Below are positions 36,288 to 45,792 of a stretch of DNA of 64,000 bases, one piece after another. Under the pieces are notes generated by a model. That model was not told the DNA's origin and searched no databases. It saw nothing but the letters and a program-made list of their open reading frames with translations. Both the position numbers and the translations under genes were made by a program. Source of the DNA: Microbulbifer variabilis ATCC 700307 (GTDB lineage: Bacteria; Pseudomonadota; Gammaproteobacteria; Pseudomonadales; Cellvibrionaceae); the NCBI RefSeq assembly GCF_000380565.1, contig NZ_AQYJ01000027.1, positions 62,001 through 126,000 on the forward strand, in the 5' to 3' direction. Position 1 is the first letter of the stretch. Each line of letters starts with the position of its first letter.

Positions 36288-36442
36288 AGATTGGCCCTTT
36301 AACGGAGTATCTCCTGAGCCAATTCGGTCGGGCGCCGCTTAATAAAATTCATACCCAGCGCCACGATGTGGAACTTTATATGCCTAATAGCTCGCCTTTT
36401 CAACATTAATCAGCGCAAATAATCGCCTTATTCAATCCAGAA

Positions 36443-36474
36443 TATAAAAGGCGCCTGAATCGGCGCCTTTTATA
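36443..36474 (-). terminator. Terminator after rho
   Basis: ATAAAAGGCGCC and GGCGCCTTTTAT form a perfect 12-bp stem with a 6-base loop, nine bases beyond the rho stop. The stem's own A/T arms supply the U tract on either strand. The next gene leftward (RRM) begins about 230 bases further on. Confidence 0.85.
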
Positions 36475-36482
36475 TACAAAAA

Positions 36483-37742
36483 TTATTTCCGTTTCATGGA
36501 CAGGAAGAATTCGTCATTTGTCTTGAAATCTTTCAACTTATCCACTAGGAATTCCGTTGCTGCTACATCTTCCATATCGTGTAACAGTTTACGCAAAATC
36601 CATACCCGCTGTAATTCGCCCTCTGGCATTAGCAACTCTTCGCGGCGGGTACCGGAACGTCGTACATTAATGGCCGGGTATACACGCTTTTCAGCGATCT
36701 TACGATCAAGCTGCAATTCCATGTTACCAGTACCTTTAAACTCCTCGAAAATCACTTCGTCCATCTTCGAGCCAGTATCAATTAGTGCAGTAGCAATAAT
36801 AGACAGACTTCCGCCTTCTTCAATATTCCGTGCAGCACCAAAGAAACGCTTGGGCCTCTCCAGGGCATGGGCATCCACACCACCGGTCAGTACCTTGCCA
36901 GAACTGGGTACGGTGGTGTTATACGCACGTGCCAGACGAGTAATAGAATCCAGTAAAATAACCACATCTTTCTTGTGCTCCACCAGGCGCTTGGCTTTTT
37001 CAATCACCATTTCAGCAACCTGGACGTGACGAGCAGGCGGCTCATCAAAAGTAGATGCAACCACTTCGCCGCGAACAGAACGCTGCATCTCAGTCACCTC
37101 TTCCGGGCGCTCATCAATCAACAGCACGATCAGGTGACATTCGGGGTTATTGCGAGTTATGGCTTGCGCCATATTTTGCAGCATGATGGTTTTACCGGCT
37201 TTTGGGGGAGCCACGATCAACCCACGCTGCCCTTTACCAATCGGGGCCACTAAATCAATAATTCGGCCAATAAGGTCTTCGGAAGAGCCATTACCGCATT
37301 CCAGACCGAGACGTTCGTTAGGGAAAAGGGGAGTAAGGTTTTCGAAAAGAATTTTATTACGGGCGTTTTCGGGTTTGTCGAAATTAATTTCGTTAACCTT
37401 TAAAAGAGCGAAATATCTCTCACCCTCTTTTGGTGGGCGAATCTTTCCGGAAATTGAGTCACCCGTACGCAAATTAAAACGGCGAATCTGGCTAGGGGAA
37501 ACGTATATATCATCCGGTCCCGCAAGATAAGAGGAATCAGCAGAACGCAAAAATCCAAAACCGTCCTGAAGGATTTCCAATACGCCATCGCCGTAAATAT
37601 CTTCACCGCTTTTGGCGTGGCGCTTAAGAATATTGAAAATAATATCTTGTTTGCGCGACCGAGCCAGGTTTTCCAGGCCCATACCTTTGGCTATTTCAAT
37701 CAACTCTTCAATGGGTTTGGTTTTTAATTCGGAGAGATTCAT
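36483..37742 (-). CDS. rho: Transcription termination factor Rho
   Basis: Hexameric RNA-dependent helicase ending transcription at C-rich, unstructured sites. The 419-residue length is the classic size. Domains are an N-terminal helical region (1-45), the RNA-binding cold-shock-like domain with [17 protein letters not shown] (about 51-67), and the RecA-like ATPase with Walker A PPKAGKT (about 179-185), [15 protein letters not shown] (Walker B) and the Q/R-loop region ending [22 protein letters not shown]. It lies after trxA with a long leader, as in Pseudomonas. Long leaders on rho genes are known to support autoregulation. Confidence 0.99.
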   Translation of the reverse strand: MNLSELKTKPIEELIEIAKGMGLENLARSRKQDIIFNILKRHAKSGEDIYGDGVLEILQDGFGFLRSADSSYLAGPDDIYVSPSQIRRFNLRTGDSISGKIRPPKEGERYFALLKVNEINFDKPENARNKILFENLTPLFPNERLGLECGNGSSEDLIGRIIDLVAPIGKGQRGLIVAPPKAGKTIMLQNMAQAITRNNPECHLIVLLIDERPEEVTEMQRSVRGEVVASTFDEPPARHVQVAEMVIEKAKRLVEHKKDVVILLDSITRLARAYNTTVPSSGKVLTGGVDAHALERPKRFFGAARNIEEGGSLSIIATALIDTGSKMDEVIFEEFKGTGNMELQLDRKIAEKRVYPAINVRRSGTRREELLMPEGELQRVWILRKLLHDMEDVAATEFLVDKLKDFKTNDEFFLSMKRK

Positions 37743-38112
37743 ACCAATTGCTTATTAAGGTTTCTGTTGTCATTTGGCGCGGACACGCCGGAAATTATTT
37801 TGGGGAGGGGTTTGAAAATCAGAGATTTGCTCGTTTATTTGCCCAGTACACTTAGGCACCCGTACCTATCAAAAGCGTAATACCTATCAAGCTTTGGCTC
37901 TACATAATCAAAAGGCAGAGCACTACCAATTAAGCTCAATTCGAGGAATATACACGCCGGGAATGGTCAGGGACCCTGTGGAGGGGCGTTATCTTCAGCT
38001 GGTCGTCACTGGATTCACAGCTGACTGAACTATTACAGAATTACAGCCAGTATAACGGGTGTTTCCCATCCTGCAAAGAAATTTACCCTCTTCACAGGAT
38101 GGAGCGGCAGGA
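37743..38112. promoter_or_regulatory. trxA-rho intergenic region and probable rho leader
   Basis: About 370 bases with no gene. An inverted pair CCATCCTG (38066-38073) / CAGGATGG (38095-38102) lies just past the trxA stop but has no T tract. The rest fits a long rho leader, although I cannot mark its promoter with confidence. Confidence 0.4.
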
Positions 38113-38442
38113 TTACAGCTGGCTATCGATAAACTCAGTCAGCTGGGCGCGAGACAGAGCACCAACCTTGGTACCTTCCACGTTACCACCTTTGAACAAC
38201 AGCAGGGTAGGAATACCGCGCACATTGTATTTAGCCGGGGTTTCCTTGTTTGCATCCACATCGACTTTGACAATCTTCAGCTTTTCGCCGTAGTGACCCG
38301 CCAGATCATCCAGAACCGGAGCGATCATTTTGCACGGACCGCACCATTGAGCCCAAAAGTCCACCAGCACCGGACCTTCGGCTTTGAGAACCTCAGCTTC
38401 GAACTCGGCGTCAGTTACATTGATGATTGCGTGCTCGCTCAT
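38113..38442 (-). CDS. trxA: Thioredoxin 1 (TrxA)
   Basis: Cytoplasmic dithiol reductant for ribonucleotide reductase and protein disulfides. The 109 residues from ATG 38442 ([11 protein letters not shown]) contain the WCGPC active site (Cys34 and Cys37), the cis-Pro loop RGIPTL and the full thioredoxin fold. AGGAA precedes this ATG. A longer frame to 38481 adds 13 unconserved residues and was not used. It lies between hemW and rho. Known trxA-rho linkage in gammaproteobacteria supports the identity. Confidence 0.98.
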   Translation of the reverse strand: MSEHAIINVTDAEFEAEVLKAEGPVLVDFWAQWCGPCKMIAPVLDDLAGHYGEKLKIVKVDVDANKETPAKYNVRGIPTLLLFKGGNVEGTKVGALSRAQLTEFIDSQL

Positions 38443-38583
38443 ATTGCTTTCCTGTTCTTTAGTTACACAATGCGGTGCCACCGCGGACGCATCATCTCAC
38501 GATGGGGGCTATGAGAGTACAGCCAAAATGCGCCATTGAACGCGTAGATTGGGGCGCAGGTGCACTTTTCAAGTCCCCTGGGC

Positions 38584-39807
38584 TCACGGCTGTTCCAGAA
38601 AGCGCTGCAGAATCTCATCAAGATAGTCGAAGCCAAAAGCACTGGCGGCAATACGTTGCTCCAGCGGCTGAACCAGATCCATCGCCAGCAAGGTCGGCCA
38701 TTGTCGCTGTAAAGTCTCCAGGGCCAGGCCGGTATAGTACGCAAAAGTGCCTTTCGGCACCCCGCCGGCTAGGCGCAGGGTGTTCATCAGGAACTCCAGA
38801 GGCAAATCGGCCTTTTCTATTGCATCGGCATGGGGCGCTGCCAGCTCCCTGTGCAACAACTCGCTCCCCGAAGCTGCAAAATTCATGTAATCCCGCGGCG
38901 TACGTGTGCGCCGACTGCGCAGGATTCGACCTTCATGAGGCAGGGTGACCTTGCCGTGAGCACCTGCACCTATACCTAGATAATCCCCAAACGACCAGTA
39001 ATTGATGTTGTGGCGAGATTCCAAACCGCGCCCACTATAAGCAGATATCTCATAGCGAAGGTAACCTTCTGCAGCGAGAAACTCGCGCCCGCTACTCTGT
39101 ATGCTGGCAATCAGCTGTGAACCAGGTGTGGACGGTGGAGCACTGTAGAAGGCGGTGTTCGGCTCAATCGTAAGCTGGTACCAGGAAATATGTTCCGGTC
39201 CCAGGGACACAGCACGGCGCAGATCCTCCAGTGCCTCATCTTCCGTCTGCCCTGGCAGGCCGTGCATCAGGTCCAGGTTGATATTGTCAAAACCGGCCCT
39301 GCGCGCCATAGACAGGGCGCCGGCAGCCTCATCACCACTGTGGATGCGGCCCAGGTTATGCAACTGCGTGCTATTGAAGCTCTGCACCCCGATCGACAAG
39401 CGATTGATACCTGCCCTACGGTAGCCGTTGAATTTTGCCTGCTCAAAAGTACCGGGATTGGCTTCCAGGGTAATCTCTATGCCTTCGGCAAAGCCCACCA
39501 GCTCTGCAGCCATAGCCACAATTTCCCCGATAGCATTTGCGGAAAATAAGCTTGGCGTGCCGCCGCCAAAAAAAATCGATTGCAGCTTACGCCCCTGAAC
39601 CCAAGGCAGTTGACTTAACAAATCTCGCCGCAGCTGAGCCACATACTCCTCTTGCGGAAGGGCATAGGCAGTGTCTGTGTGATCCCTCGCAGCCTGGTGG
39701 GAATTGAAGTCACAATAGGGGCATTTGCGTATACACCAGGGAATATGCACATACAGGCTGAGAGGCGGCAGCTGCAATAACCCACTGTTATCATTCAAGA
39801 TCGGCAC
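38584..39807 (-). CDS. hemW: HemW, radical-SAM haem chaperone
   Basis: Radical SAM protein often misnamed oxygen-independent coproporphyrinogen oxidase; the HemW group binds haem and delivers it rather than decarboxylating coproporphyrinogen. The 407-residue protein has the cluster motif CIRKCPYC (Cys25, Cys29, Cys32) and lacks the extra N-terminal extension and fourth Cys typical of HemN (here CDF follows directly). Other marks are FFGGGTPSLF, LEANPGT, GINRLSIGVQSFN, NLDLMHGLPGQT, and the C-terminal HemN_C domain. It overlaps rdgB by 17 bases, indicating a shared transcript. Confidence 0.95.
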   Translation of the reverse strand: MPILNDNSGLLQLPPLSLYVHIPWCIRKCPYCDFNSHQAARDHTDTAYALPQEEYVAQLRRDLLSQLPWVQGRKLQSIFFGGGTPSLFSANAIGEIVAMAAELVGFAEGIEITLEANPGTFEQAKFNGYRRAGINRLSIGVQSFNSTQLHNLGRIHSGDEAAGALSMARRAGFDNINLDLMHGLPGQTEDEALEDLRRAVSLGPEHISWYQLTIEPNTAFYSAPPSTPGSQLIASIQSSGREFLAAEGYLRYEISAYSGRGLESRHNINYWSFGDYLGIGAGAHGKVTLPHEGRILRSRRTRTPRDYMNFAASGSELLHRELAAPHADAIEKADLPLEFLMNTLRLAGGVPKGTFAYYTGLALETLQRQWPTLLAMDLVQPLEQRIAASAFGFDYLDEILQRFLEQP

Positions 39808-40408
39808 CCGTCATCTGCTCGCGCCACATAGCCTCAAACAGCCCTACAGCCCGAGCGCGATGGCTCAATCGGTTTTTTACCTCTCGCGGTAACTGAGCGG
39901 AAGTCATGCCCTCTGAAGCTACATAGAAAAGCGGATCGTAACCAAAGCCCTGATCTCCCATGGGCGTCTCCAGTATGCGCCCACGCCACTGGGCGCTACA
40001 CACTAATGGCACCGGATCGTCATAGCTACGTACGAAAGCCAGGGCACAATGAAAACTCGCACTGCGAGCCGATGCTTCAATCCCCCGCAAAGCATCAAGC
40101 AACTTACTGTTATTGCGCTCATCATTCGCCCCTTCACCGGAATAGCGCGCAGAGTAAATCCCAGGAGCGCCGCCCAAGGCATCTACCGCTAAGCCGGAAT
40201 CGTCAGCCAGCGCGGGCAAACCGCTGATGCGGCTAGCATGACGGGCCTTGATCAAAGCATTTTCGATAAAGCTCAGCCCAGTCTCCTCGGCGTCTTCCAC
40301 ACCAAACTCCGATTGGGGCAGAACCTGAATATCCCAAGTACTGAAAAGCTGCGAGAACTCTCGTAGTTTGCCGGCGTTGCCGCTGGCTAAGACAATTTTT
40401 TTTAGCAT
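39791..40408 (-). CDS. rdgB: XTP/dITP diphosphatase (RdgB/HAM1)
   Basis: Removes ITP, dITP and XTP from the nucleotide pool by hydrolysis to monophosphates. The 205 residues show LASGNAGKLREF (about 7-18, substrate loop), ADDSGLAVDALGGAPGIYSARYSG (about 67-90, metal-binding Asp), and GFGYDPLF (about 153-160). The family's SHRARA ending is also present. It follows a terminator and leads into hemW with a 17-base overlap. The rdgB-hemW pair is conserved in Pseudomonas. Confidence 0.97.
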   Translation of the reverse strand: MLKKIVLASGNAGKLREFSQLFSTWDIQVLPQSEFGVEDAEETGLSFIENALIKARHASRISGLPALADDSGLAVDALGGAPGIYSARYSGEGANDERNNSKLLDALRGIEASARSASFHCALAFVRSYDDPVPLVCSAQWRGRILETPMGDQGFGYDPLFYVASEGMTSAQLPREVKNRLSHRARAVGLFEAMWREQMTGADLE

Positions 40409-40419
40409 GTTGCATCAAC

Positions 40420-40441
40420 TAAAAAGCGGGCCGAGGCCCGC
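40420..40441 (-). terminator. Terminator between the DUF4426 gene and rdgB
   Basis: On the minus strand GCGGGC, CTCG, GCCCGC form a GC-rich 6-bp stem followed directly by TTTTT. It separates the metX-metW-DUF4426 transcript from rdgB-hemW. Confidence 0.85.
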
Positions 40442-40505
40442 ATCGATTCACAATCAAATGAAAGGTGCGCCACCGCGTCTAGATACAAACAAAACGCTGA
40501 AGCGG

Positions 40506-40958
40506 TTAAGGCCTTTCCAGTTTGCGGCGGAAAGTAATCCTCTCCTTTTTACCATTGGGTAAGGTGACATCCACATTGAAGGTAAGGGTCTCTTCATTCT
40601 CAAAGCGCAACGGCGCCAAGTAGTAAACCGCATTGCCGTCGCGGATCTCTTTAAACTTCAATGGGCGCGATTGCTGGATCAGATTGGTTGCATTGCCGGT
40701 CAGCTCTGCACCAAGGCCCCGGGTACCACCATCTTTCTTTACCACCGAGACATTGACATAAGCGCGGTCCCTGGCTCGCGCCAGCTGATACTTCTGGGCG
40801 ATATCAGGCTGGATAAAGTCGCTGTTGAACACAGAATAAACTACCCGGTAGTCACCAAAATCCTCATAGTTCTTTATGATACGGGCCTCTTGCGCAACGG
40901 CACCGGCGGTCATAAAAAGCAGGGCCAGAGTGGCGGCTGCGGCAAGGATGCGTTTCAC
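40506..40958 (-). CDS. DUF4426 family exported protein
   Basis: Function unknown. The 150-residue precursor has a signal peptide (about 1-22, LALLFMTAGAVAQ) and a beta-rich mature part with YEDFGDYRVVYSVFNSDFI (about 31-49), YVNVSVVKKDGGTRGLGAEL and NVDVTLPNGKKERITFRRKL. This matches the domain of unknown function found downstream of metW in Pseudomonas and relatives, so the position is conserved. Its periplasmic location contrasts with its methionine-gene neighbours. Confidence 0.9.
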   Translation of the reverse strand: MKRILAAAATLALLFMTAGAVAQEARIIKNYEDFGDYRVVYSVFNSDFIQPDIAQKYQLARARDRAYVNVSVVKKDGGTRGLGAELTGNATNLIQQSRPLKFKEIRDGNAVYYLAPLRFENEETLTFNVDVTLPNGKKERITFRRKLERP

Positions 40959-41099
40959 GCTTCACCTCCAATTGTTATGAGCACCACCTATTGAGTTGGC
41001 GGGCGCTGGACTGCGACGGCGGGCCACTATCTGTGCGCCACCCACCAAAAGCTGCGATCTGCCCCGAACCAAGGACAAAAACTTGGCGCAAATATTAGT

Positions 41100-41690
41100 T
41101 TAGCGAGTTAGGTGATATATCGCTGTCTCACCAAATAAATTTGGTAAAAAGTCTTTGAAAGTCACACCAATTTTCGACTCGGATACTACCTGGCGGTGTA
41201 AAATAGTCCAGTCGTTCTGTTTGCACAGCACTTCAAAGTCACGGAAAGTACAAAAGTGAATATTGGGCGTGTCGTACCACTCAAAAGGTAATAGATCCGA
41301 AACTGGCATTCGTCCGGAAAACGCCAGGTGCCAGCGTGCCCTCCACTGCCCGAAATTGGGGAAAGTGATAATACAGTCGCGCCCCACCCGTAACATCTCC
41401 CGTACAACCTCGTGCGGATGCCTCAGGGTCTGCAGAGCCTGTGTCATGACCACTGCGTCGAAACTACCGTCAGCAAAGTTACCGAGCCCCGTATCCAGGT
41501 TCTGCTCAACTACATTAACGCCACGCTCCACACACAATTCTATTTGTTCCGGGTCAATCTCCAAGCCATAGCCAATAACATTCTTATTTTTCCCCAGCTG
41601 CTCCAGCAGTGCACCGTCACCGCAGCCCAGGTCCAGAACACGACTATTGGGCGCTATCCAGTCCTGGATAACATCGAGATCAATACGCAT
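41100..41690 (-). CDS. metW: MetW, methionine biosynthesis protein
   Basis: Methyltransferase-fold protein that works with MetX; in some bacteria MetW is needed for full MetX activity. The 196 residues begin [12 protein letters not shown], then show SAM-fold motif I ([15 protein letters not shown], about 19-33), a following acidic residue in [12 protein letters not shown], and [16 protein letters not shown] (motif near 80-95). It overlaps the metX stop by 11 bases, typical of the conserved metXW pair. Confidence 0.96.
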   Translation of the reverse strand: MRIDLDVIQDWIAPNSRVLDLGCGDGALLEQLGKNKNVIGYGLEIDPEQIELCVERGVNVVEQNLDTGLGNFADGSFDAVVMTQALQTLRHPHEVVREMLRVGRDCIITFPNFGQWRARWHLAFSGRMPVSDLLPFEWYDTPNIHFCTFRDFEVLCKQNDWTILHRQVVSESKIGVTFKDFLPNLFGETAIYHLTR

Positions 41691-42885
41691 AGCGCCCCTC
41701 CTCTATTATCTCAGCGGCCACTCGTTGCATATATGCGCGGAAGATCCCCTCATAGCGTTCGTTTGGCAGCAGGAATGCATCATGCCCCATAGCGGACTCA
41801 ATTTCGGCATAGCTTACCGAAACGTTAGCGTGCATCAGAGCATTGACGATCTCCCGAGAGCGATCGGGGGCAAAACGCCAATCGGAGGTGAAGGCAACCA
41901 ACAGGAAGCGACAACTGGCATTGGCAAATGCCGCCACCGGATCATCTTTGTACTCCCGCGCAAGATCAAAATAATCCAGCGCACGGGTCATCAGGATGTA
42001 GGTATTGGGGTCAAAGCTGCTGGAGAAGCTATCGCCCTGATAGCGCAGGTAACTCTGGATTTGGAATTCCACCTCCTCATCAGAACCCGGCTGAAAACTG
42101 CCAGTGCGCAATTCGCGCCCAAATTTATTGGCCAGTCCATCATCGGAAAGATAAGTAATGTGACCGATCATACGCGCCACAGCCAGACCACGCCGCGGTA
42201 ATTTCTCCCTCTCAAGGTAACGCCCACCACAGAAGTCCGGGTCAGAGGTAATAGCCTGACGTGCAGTTTCATTAAAAGCGATGTTCTGGGCTGAGAGTTT
42301 CATAGCTGAAGCAATCACCACACAATGGCGCAGTCGCTCTGGGTACTCCAATGCCCAGCGCATAGCCTGCATTCCACCCAGGCTGCCACCGATGACCGCT
42401 GCCCACTGCTCAATACCCAATAGATCCGCCAAACGCGCTTGGCTGTGAACCCAATCACGTACTCTCATTGGGGGAAAATCCGGTCCCCAGGGCTTGCCTG
42501 TGGTCGGGTTGATAGAAACCGGGCCGGTAGAACCGTGGCAACCACCCAGGTTATTCAGGGAGACCACAAAGAATTTGCTGGTATCAATAGGCTTACCAGG
42601 GCCAATATAGTGGTCCCACCAGCCCGCCCGCTTGTCATCAGGGCTGTGCCTACCAGCAGCGTGGTGATGGCCTGATAGGGCATGGCAAATCAAAATCGCA
42701 TTGCTTCTATCAGTGTTTAGTGTTCCGTAAGTCTCGTAGACCAGGGTGTAGCCTTGTAATACACGCCCACAGGCAAGCTGTAATGGCTCAGTAAATTCTT
42801 GTTTCTTGGGCGTAACAAGGCCTACTGAGTCCGCATCAGCGGTATTCTGGCACTCTCTGGAAGCGGTGGGGTTTTCCGTAGACAA
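41680..42885 (-). CDS. metX: MetX, homoserine O-acyltransferase
   Basis: First committed step of methionine synthesis: acylates homoserine. The family is usually called homoserine O-acetyltransferase, but many gammaproteobacterial MetX enzymes, including that of P. aeruginosa, use succinyl-CoA. Which applies here cannot be fixed from what I can see. The 401-residue protein is an alpha/beta hydrolase with the nucleophile elbow GGSLGGMQ (Ser168), [11 protein letters not shown] (about 68-78), GGCHGSTGP and a catalytic His in AMGHDAFLL. The first 20 or so residues are unconserved. It heads metX-metW-DUF4426. Confidence 0.96.
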   Translation of the reverse strand: MSTENPTASRECQNTADADSVGLVTPKKQEFTEPLQLACGRVLQGYTLVYETYGTLNTDRSNAILICHALSGHHHAAGRHSPDDKRAGWWDHYIGPGKPIDTSKFFVVSLNNLGGCHGSTGPVSINPTTGKPWGPDFPPMRVRDWVHSQARLADLLGIEQWAAVIGGSLGGMQAMRWALEYPERLRHCVVIASAMKLSAQNIAFNETARQAITSDPDFCGGRYLEREKLPRRGLAVARMIGHITYLSDDGLANKFGRELRTGSFQPGSDEEVEFQIQSYLRYQGDSFSSSFDPNTYILMTRALDYFDLAREYKDDPVAAFANASCRFLLVAFTSDWRFAPDRSREIVNALMHANVSVSYAEIESAMGHDAFLLPNERYEGIFRAYMQRVAAEIIEEGRYAY

Positions 42886-43000
42886 AGTGTTTATATCTGT
42901 CGGGTTATTTGGCGGTTGGCAAATGCTGATGCCTCAAGTGTACGGGAGCGCCGCGACTTATGACAATCACTGTAACCGCCAATTAAGCCTCCACTCCAAC

Positions 43001-44968
43001 TCAACTCGAGAGGGAGGCCTTCAGTGGTGTGACATTATGAGCCCGAGGTGCAGGAGCCAACGGCTGCGGTGCAGAGCTGCTATGGCGCAGCAATTCTTCA
43101 AGTGCCGTCAACGCACGATCGTTGCGCAGTACTTCATCTTCAAGCGTGCGCAGATCGGTGCGCCTACTGCGGGTCTTCTGCTTCAACTCGGTAAGCTTAA
43201 TCAGGTGGCGATTGAGCAGGTGTTTCTGGTACTGAACATGTTGTTTCAACGGCTCAAGGGCCTGCTCCAGCCAGCTTTCCGCAGCAACTCCCATTTGGTT
43301 GTAGAGGCGCCCCACCTCACTGGCAAGGGTGGTTATAAATCGCTCACTAAGGCGATTGCGTCGAGCAAGCAATAACTGTGGAGAGCGGCGCAGCTGGGCC
43401 GCCTGACGATGTAAACCACGCAGGGTGGCACGGAATTTCCGGACGGTGAAATACTGCTCGACGCTGTCGACCTTCTTCAGGCTGGAACGCTCAAAAACCG
43501 CATCGAGTAACCGATTTGCCTGGTCTACCTCCCGCTCCAGGTTGGCGAGTTGGTGATCGACACCTTCCATGAAAGTGTCGATAGCCTTAGCCAGCCCCAT
43601 AGGTGTCCAACTTTTGTGCAGCGCTTTGCTGGTGTCATCAATCAGTTGCTGCAGCTGCTGAGTGGAAATTGGCGCCAAAAGGGACGTACTCTGCCGCATC
43701 AACATGCGCTGGCTGGACTTTAGAGTAAGCAGTTCGTGGTGGCAGAGCTTGTGCTGCTCCTTCACGGTCTGCTGCAGCTGGCCCAGTTCTGCCAACTGCT
43801 CCTCGGTGCTGGCACTATTGCGCTGTAAGTGTACCAATGCGGCACGGCCGCTATTAAGGCGGCGCTTGAGGAGATCGCGGGTGTCCGCCATCAGCGTAAG
43901 GGCCTGGTGCAATGAGCGATGCTCTGCCACTTTTTGGCGGTGCTCCAACAGGCGCTGCACCAGCAGCTTTTCAAAATCGCCAAACCGGCTGTTACGCAAC
44001 AAGTTCAGATCCTGCTGCTGGCGCGCAAGTAATGCCATTTTCGCCGAGACACCAGCAACGCTTTCCTGTGGTACAGACAACAGTTTTGCCACCTGGGCAC
44101 TCATACGCCGAAGTAGCAGTTCCGCGTCCTCATCGGGATCATCCCAAAGTACATCGACCTTATTCAACAGCGCCATCACTGCAGTGCCGCGGTGATCGCG
44201 CAGCGGAGCCAGGTGGGTCTCCCACATATTCATATCGGTGCCACTGACGCCGGCATCCGCGGCCAATAGAAAGGCCACAGCCTGGGCGCTGGGCAGTGTA
44301 CTCAATGTCAGTTCCGGCTCGTTGCCGAGAGCGTTGAGCCCCGGCGTATCGATAATACGCAACCCCTGGTCAAGCAGAGGATGTGGCAGACAGATCAATG
44401 CATAACGCCAGGCGGGGATCTCTACCAAGTTGCCTTTATCATCCAAGTGGCGACGATCAAAGCCGTAACGCGCAGCTTCTTCAGGCAACACTGATTTGGT
44501 CGCAGCCACCTTCAATAACGCCGTGCGAGTAGCCTCGGGATCATTGGCATCGAACTCGTGGGTAATCCACTTCTGCGGAATCCGGCGAAAACTCTCCAGG
44601 CTGGTATTGGTAGCGAGGGTCTCTATAGGCAACAGTCGCAGACTGGCACGCTCGCTGCCATCACTGAAAATTTCCGTAGGGCACATTGTGGTGCGGCCAG
44701 GTTTAGATGGCAGCAGCCTCTGGCTGTAGGTCTGTGATAGCAGAGCATTAATCAGCTCGGTCTTGCCACGGGAAAACTCACCGACCAATACAAGGGTAAA
44801 TTGATCATCGGTGAGTAAAGCACGTGCCTGCTGGACAACCTGGCAAGCACCGGCTGAGTTTGGGAAATGTTGCTGTAACCACTGGTTGAACTGGGCAAAC
44901 TGGCGGTCCAGGTTTTTCTTCCAACGGTCGTAATCGGAGATGTGCTGGCGAAGGAGTGCGTCTTCCAT
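43001..44968 (-). CDS. Dynamin-like GTPase
   Basis: Large GTPase of the bacterial dynamin-like group, probably acting at membranes; the exact role is unknown. The 655-residue protein has P-loop GEFSRGKT (63-70), the G2 Thr in KPGRTTMCPTEI (about 89-100), G3 DTPG (207-210) and G4 NKVD (269-272). A long helical stalk region with extensive coiled coil (about 330-640) follows, rich in Gln, Leu and Arg. No clear transmembrane helix is visible. It stands alone between metX and yggT, where Pseudomonas has no gene. Many bacterial dynamins come in tandem pairs; this one does not. Confidence 0.88.
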   Translation of the reverse strand: MEDALLRQHISDYDRWKKNLDRQFAQFNQWLQQHFPNSAGACQVVQQARALLTDDQFTLVLVGEFSRGKTELINALLSQTYSQRLLPSKPGRTTMCPTEIFSDGSERASLRLLPIETLATNTSLESFRRIPQKWITHEFDANDPEATRTALLKVAATKSVLPEEAARYGFDRRHLDDKGNLVEIPAWRYALICLPHPLLDQGLRIIDTPGLNALGNEPELTLSTLPSAQAVAFLLAADAGVSGTDMNMWETHLAPLRDHRGTAVMALLNKVDVLWDDPDEDAELLLRRMSAQVAKLLSVPQESVAGVSAKMALLARQQQDLNLLRNSRFGDFEKLLVQRLLEHRQKVAEHRSLHQALTLMADTRDLLKRRLNSGRAALVHLQRNSASTEEQLAELGQLQQTVKEQHKLCHHELLTLKSSQRMLMRQSTSLLAPISTQQLQQLIDDTSKALHKSWTPMGLAKAIDTFMEGVDHQLANLEREVDQANRLLDAVFERSSLKKVDSVEQYFTVRKFRATLRGLHRQAAQLRRSPQLLLARRNRLSERFITTLASEVGRLYNQMGVAAESWLEQALEPLKQHVQYQKHLLNRHLIKLTELKQKTRSRRTDLRTLEDEVLRNDRALTALEELLRHSSSAPQPLAPAPRAHNVTPLKASLSS

Positions 44969-45119
44969 TTCACGGTGTTCTTGTTATCTATACCCTGCAG
45001 ACAAGACCCCAACACTCCGAATGCGAGTATTGGGATGGTCAACCTTAAGTATAAGAGTCTAACACCGCGCCAAATGCGATCCAGTGCGCGCGCCGCAAGA
45101 AAACTTGCGACATCACCAC

Positions 45120-45728
45120 TTAAAATCCGGGGATATGCCAGAAAAGGCTGTAGACGAAAGCTGGCATATTTGCCATTTGTGCAAAACCAAACAGCAATTT
45201 GTCTGCCACTGTCAGCAGGATAAACACGAAGATCGGGCTGATATCAATCACCCCCAAAGGCGGTATCAGGCGGCGTATCGGCGCACAAAATGGTTCGAGC
45301 AACTGACGTAACAACATCAAAGCAGGGTGGCCACTATGGGGCGCGATCCAGCTAAACACGATCGAAATCAACATTCCTACAAAAACAACCGCAATCACCG
45401 TCGCTACACAGCCGATCAGAGACCAAAGCAGTGCACTCAAAGGATTAAATAGGCCATAGCCGGCGAACAGGCCACAAACCAAAATCATCACCAACCCCAC
45501 CAGAAGTGCCAAAACCAGCGAGGCCATGTCCACACCGAGAAACCCCGGCACCACCTTGCGCAGTGGTAATAACAGCGGATTGGTAATTTTCACGATGCCC
45601 TGGGAAATTGGATTGTAAAAATCTGCGCGGGCCAACTGAAGCAAAAAGCGCATCAAAACCACAAACAGGAACAGGATACCGAGGGTTGCCACCAGGAAGA
45701 CCCCGATATTGCTGAAGGTATTTGCCAT
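45120..45728 (-). CDS. yggT: YggT family membrane protein
   Basis: Integral membrane protein of two YGGT repeats; function uncertain, with links to ion homeostasis and, in other lineages, division-site and photosystem roles. The 202-residue protein has helices near 8-28, 62-90, 95-118 and 165-195. The paired signatures RADFYNPISQGIVKITNPLLLPLRKVVPG (N-terminal repeat) and LEPFCAPIRRLIPPLGVIDISPI (C-terminal repeat) are clear. It lies between proC and the dynamin gene and is conserved next to proC in gammaproteobacteria. Confidence 0.95.
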   Translation of the reverse strand: MANTFSNIGVFLVATLGILFLFVVLMRFLLQLARADFYNPISQGIVKITNPLLLPLRKVVPGFLGVDMASLVLALLVGLVMILVCGLFAGYGLFNPLSALLWSLIGCVATVIAVVFVGMLISIVFSWIAPHSGHPALMLLRQLLEPFCAPIRRLIPPLGVIDISPIFVFILLTVADKLLFGFAQMANMPAFVYSLFWHIPGF

Positions 45729-45792
45729 CGAAAAGTTCCAAAAATTTGAGTGAATTACAGCGCTCCATACGCCGCTTTTAATTTATTTTTAC

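Noticed and set aside
38066..38102. CCATCCTG/CAGGATGG inverted repeat as a trxA terminator
   Set aside because: A 21-base loop and no T tract on the minus strand; kept only as a note in the intergenic entry.
42886..43000. Possible SAM riboswitch before metX
   Set aside because: The 115-base leader shows no SAM-I/II/IV-type stems or conserved core that I can recognise.
45008..45034. CCCAACACTC / GAGTATTGGG imperfect hairpin between yggT and the dynamin-like gene
   Set aside because: One wobble position, no T run on either strand; too weak to call as a terminator or regulatory site.
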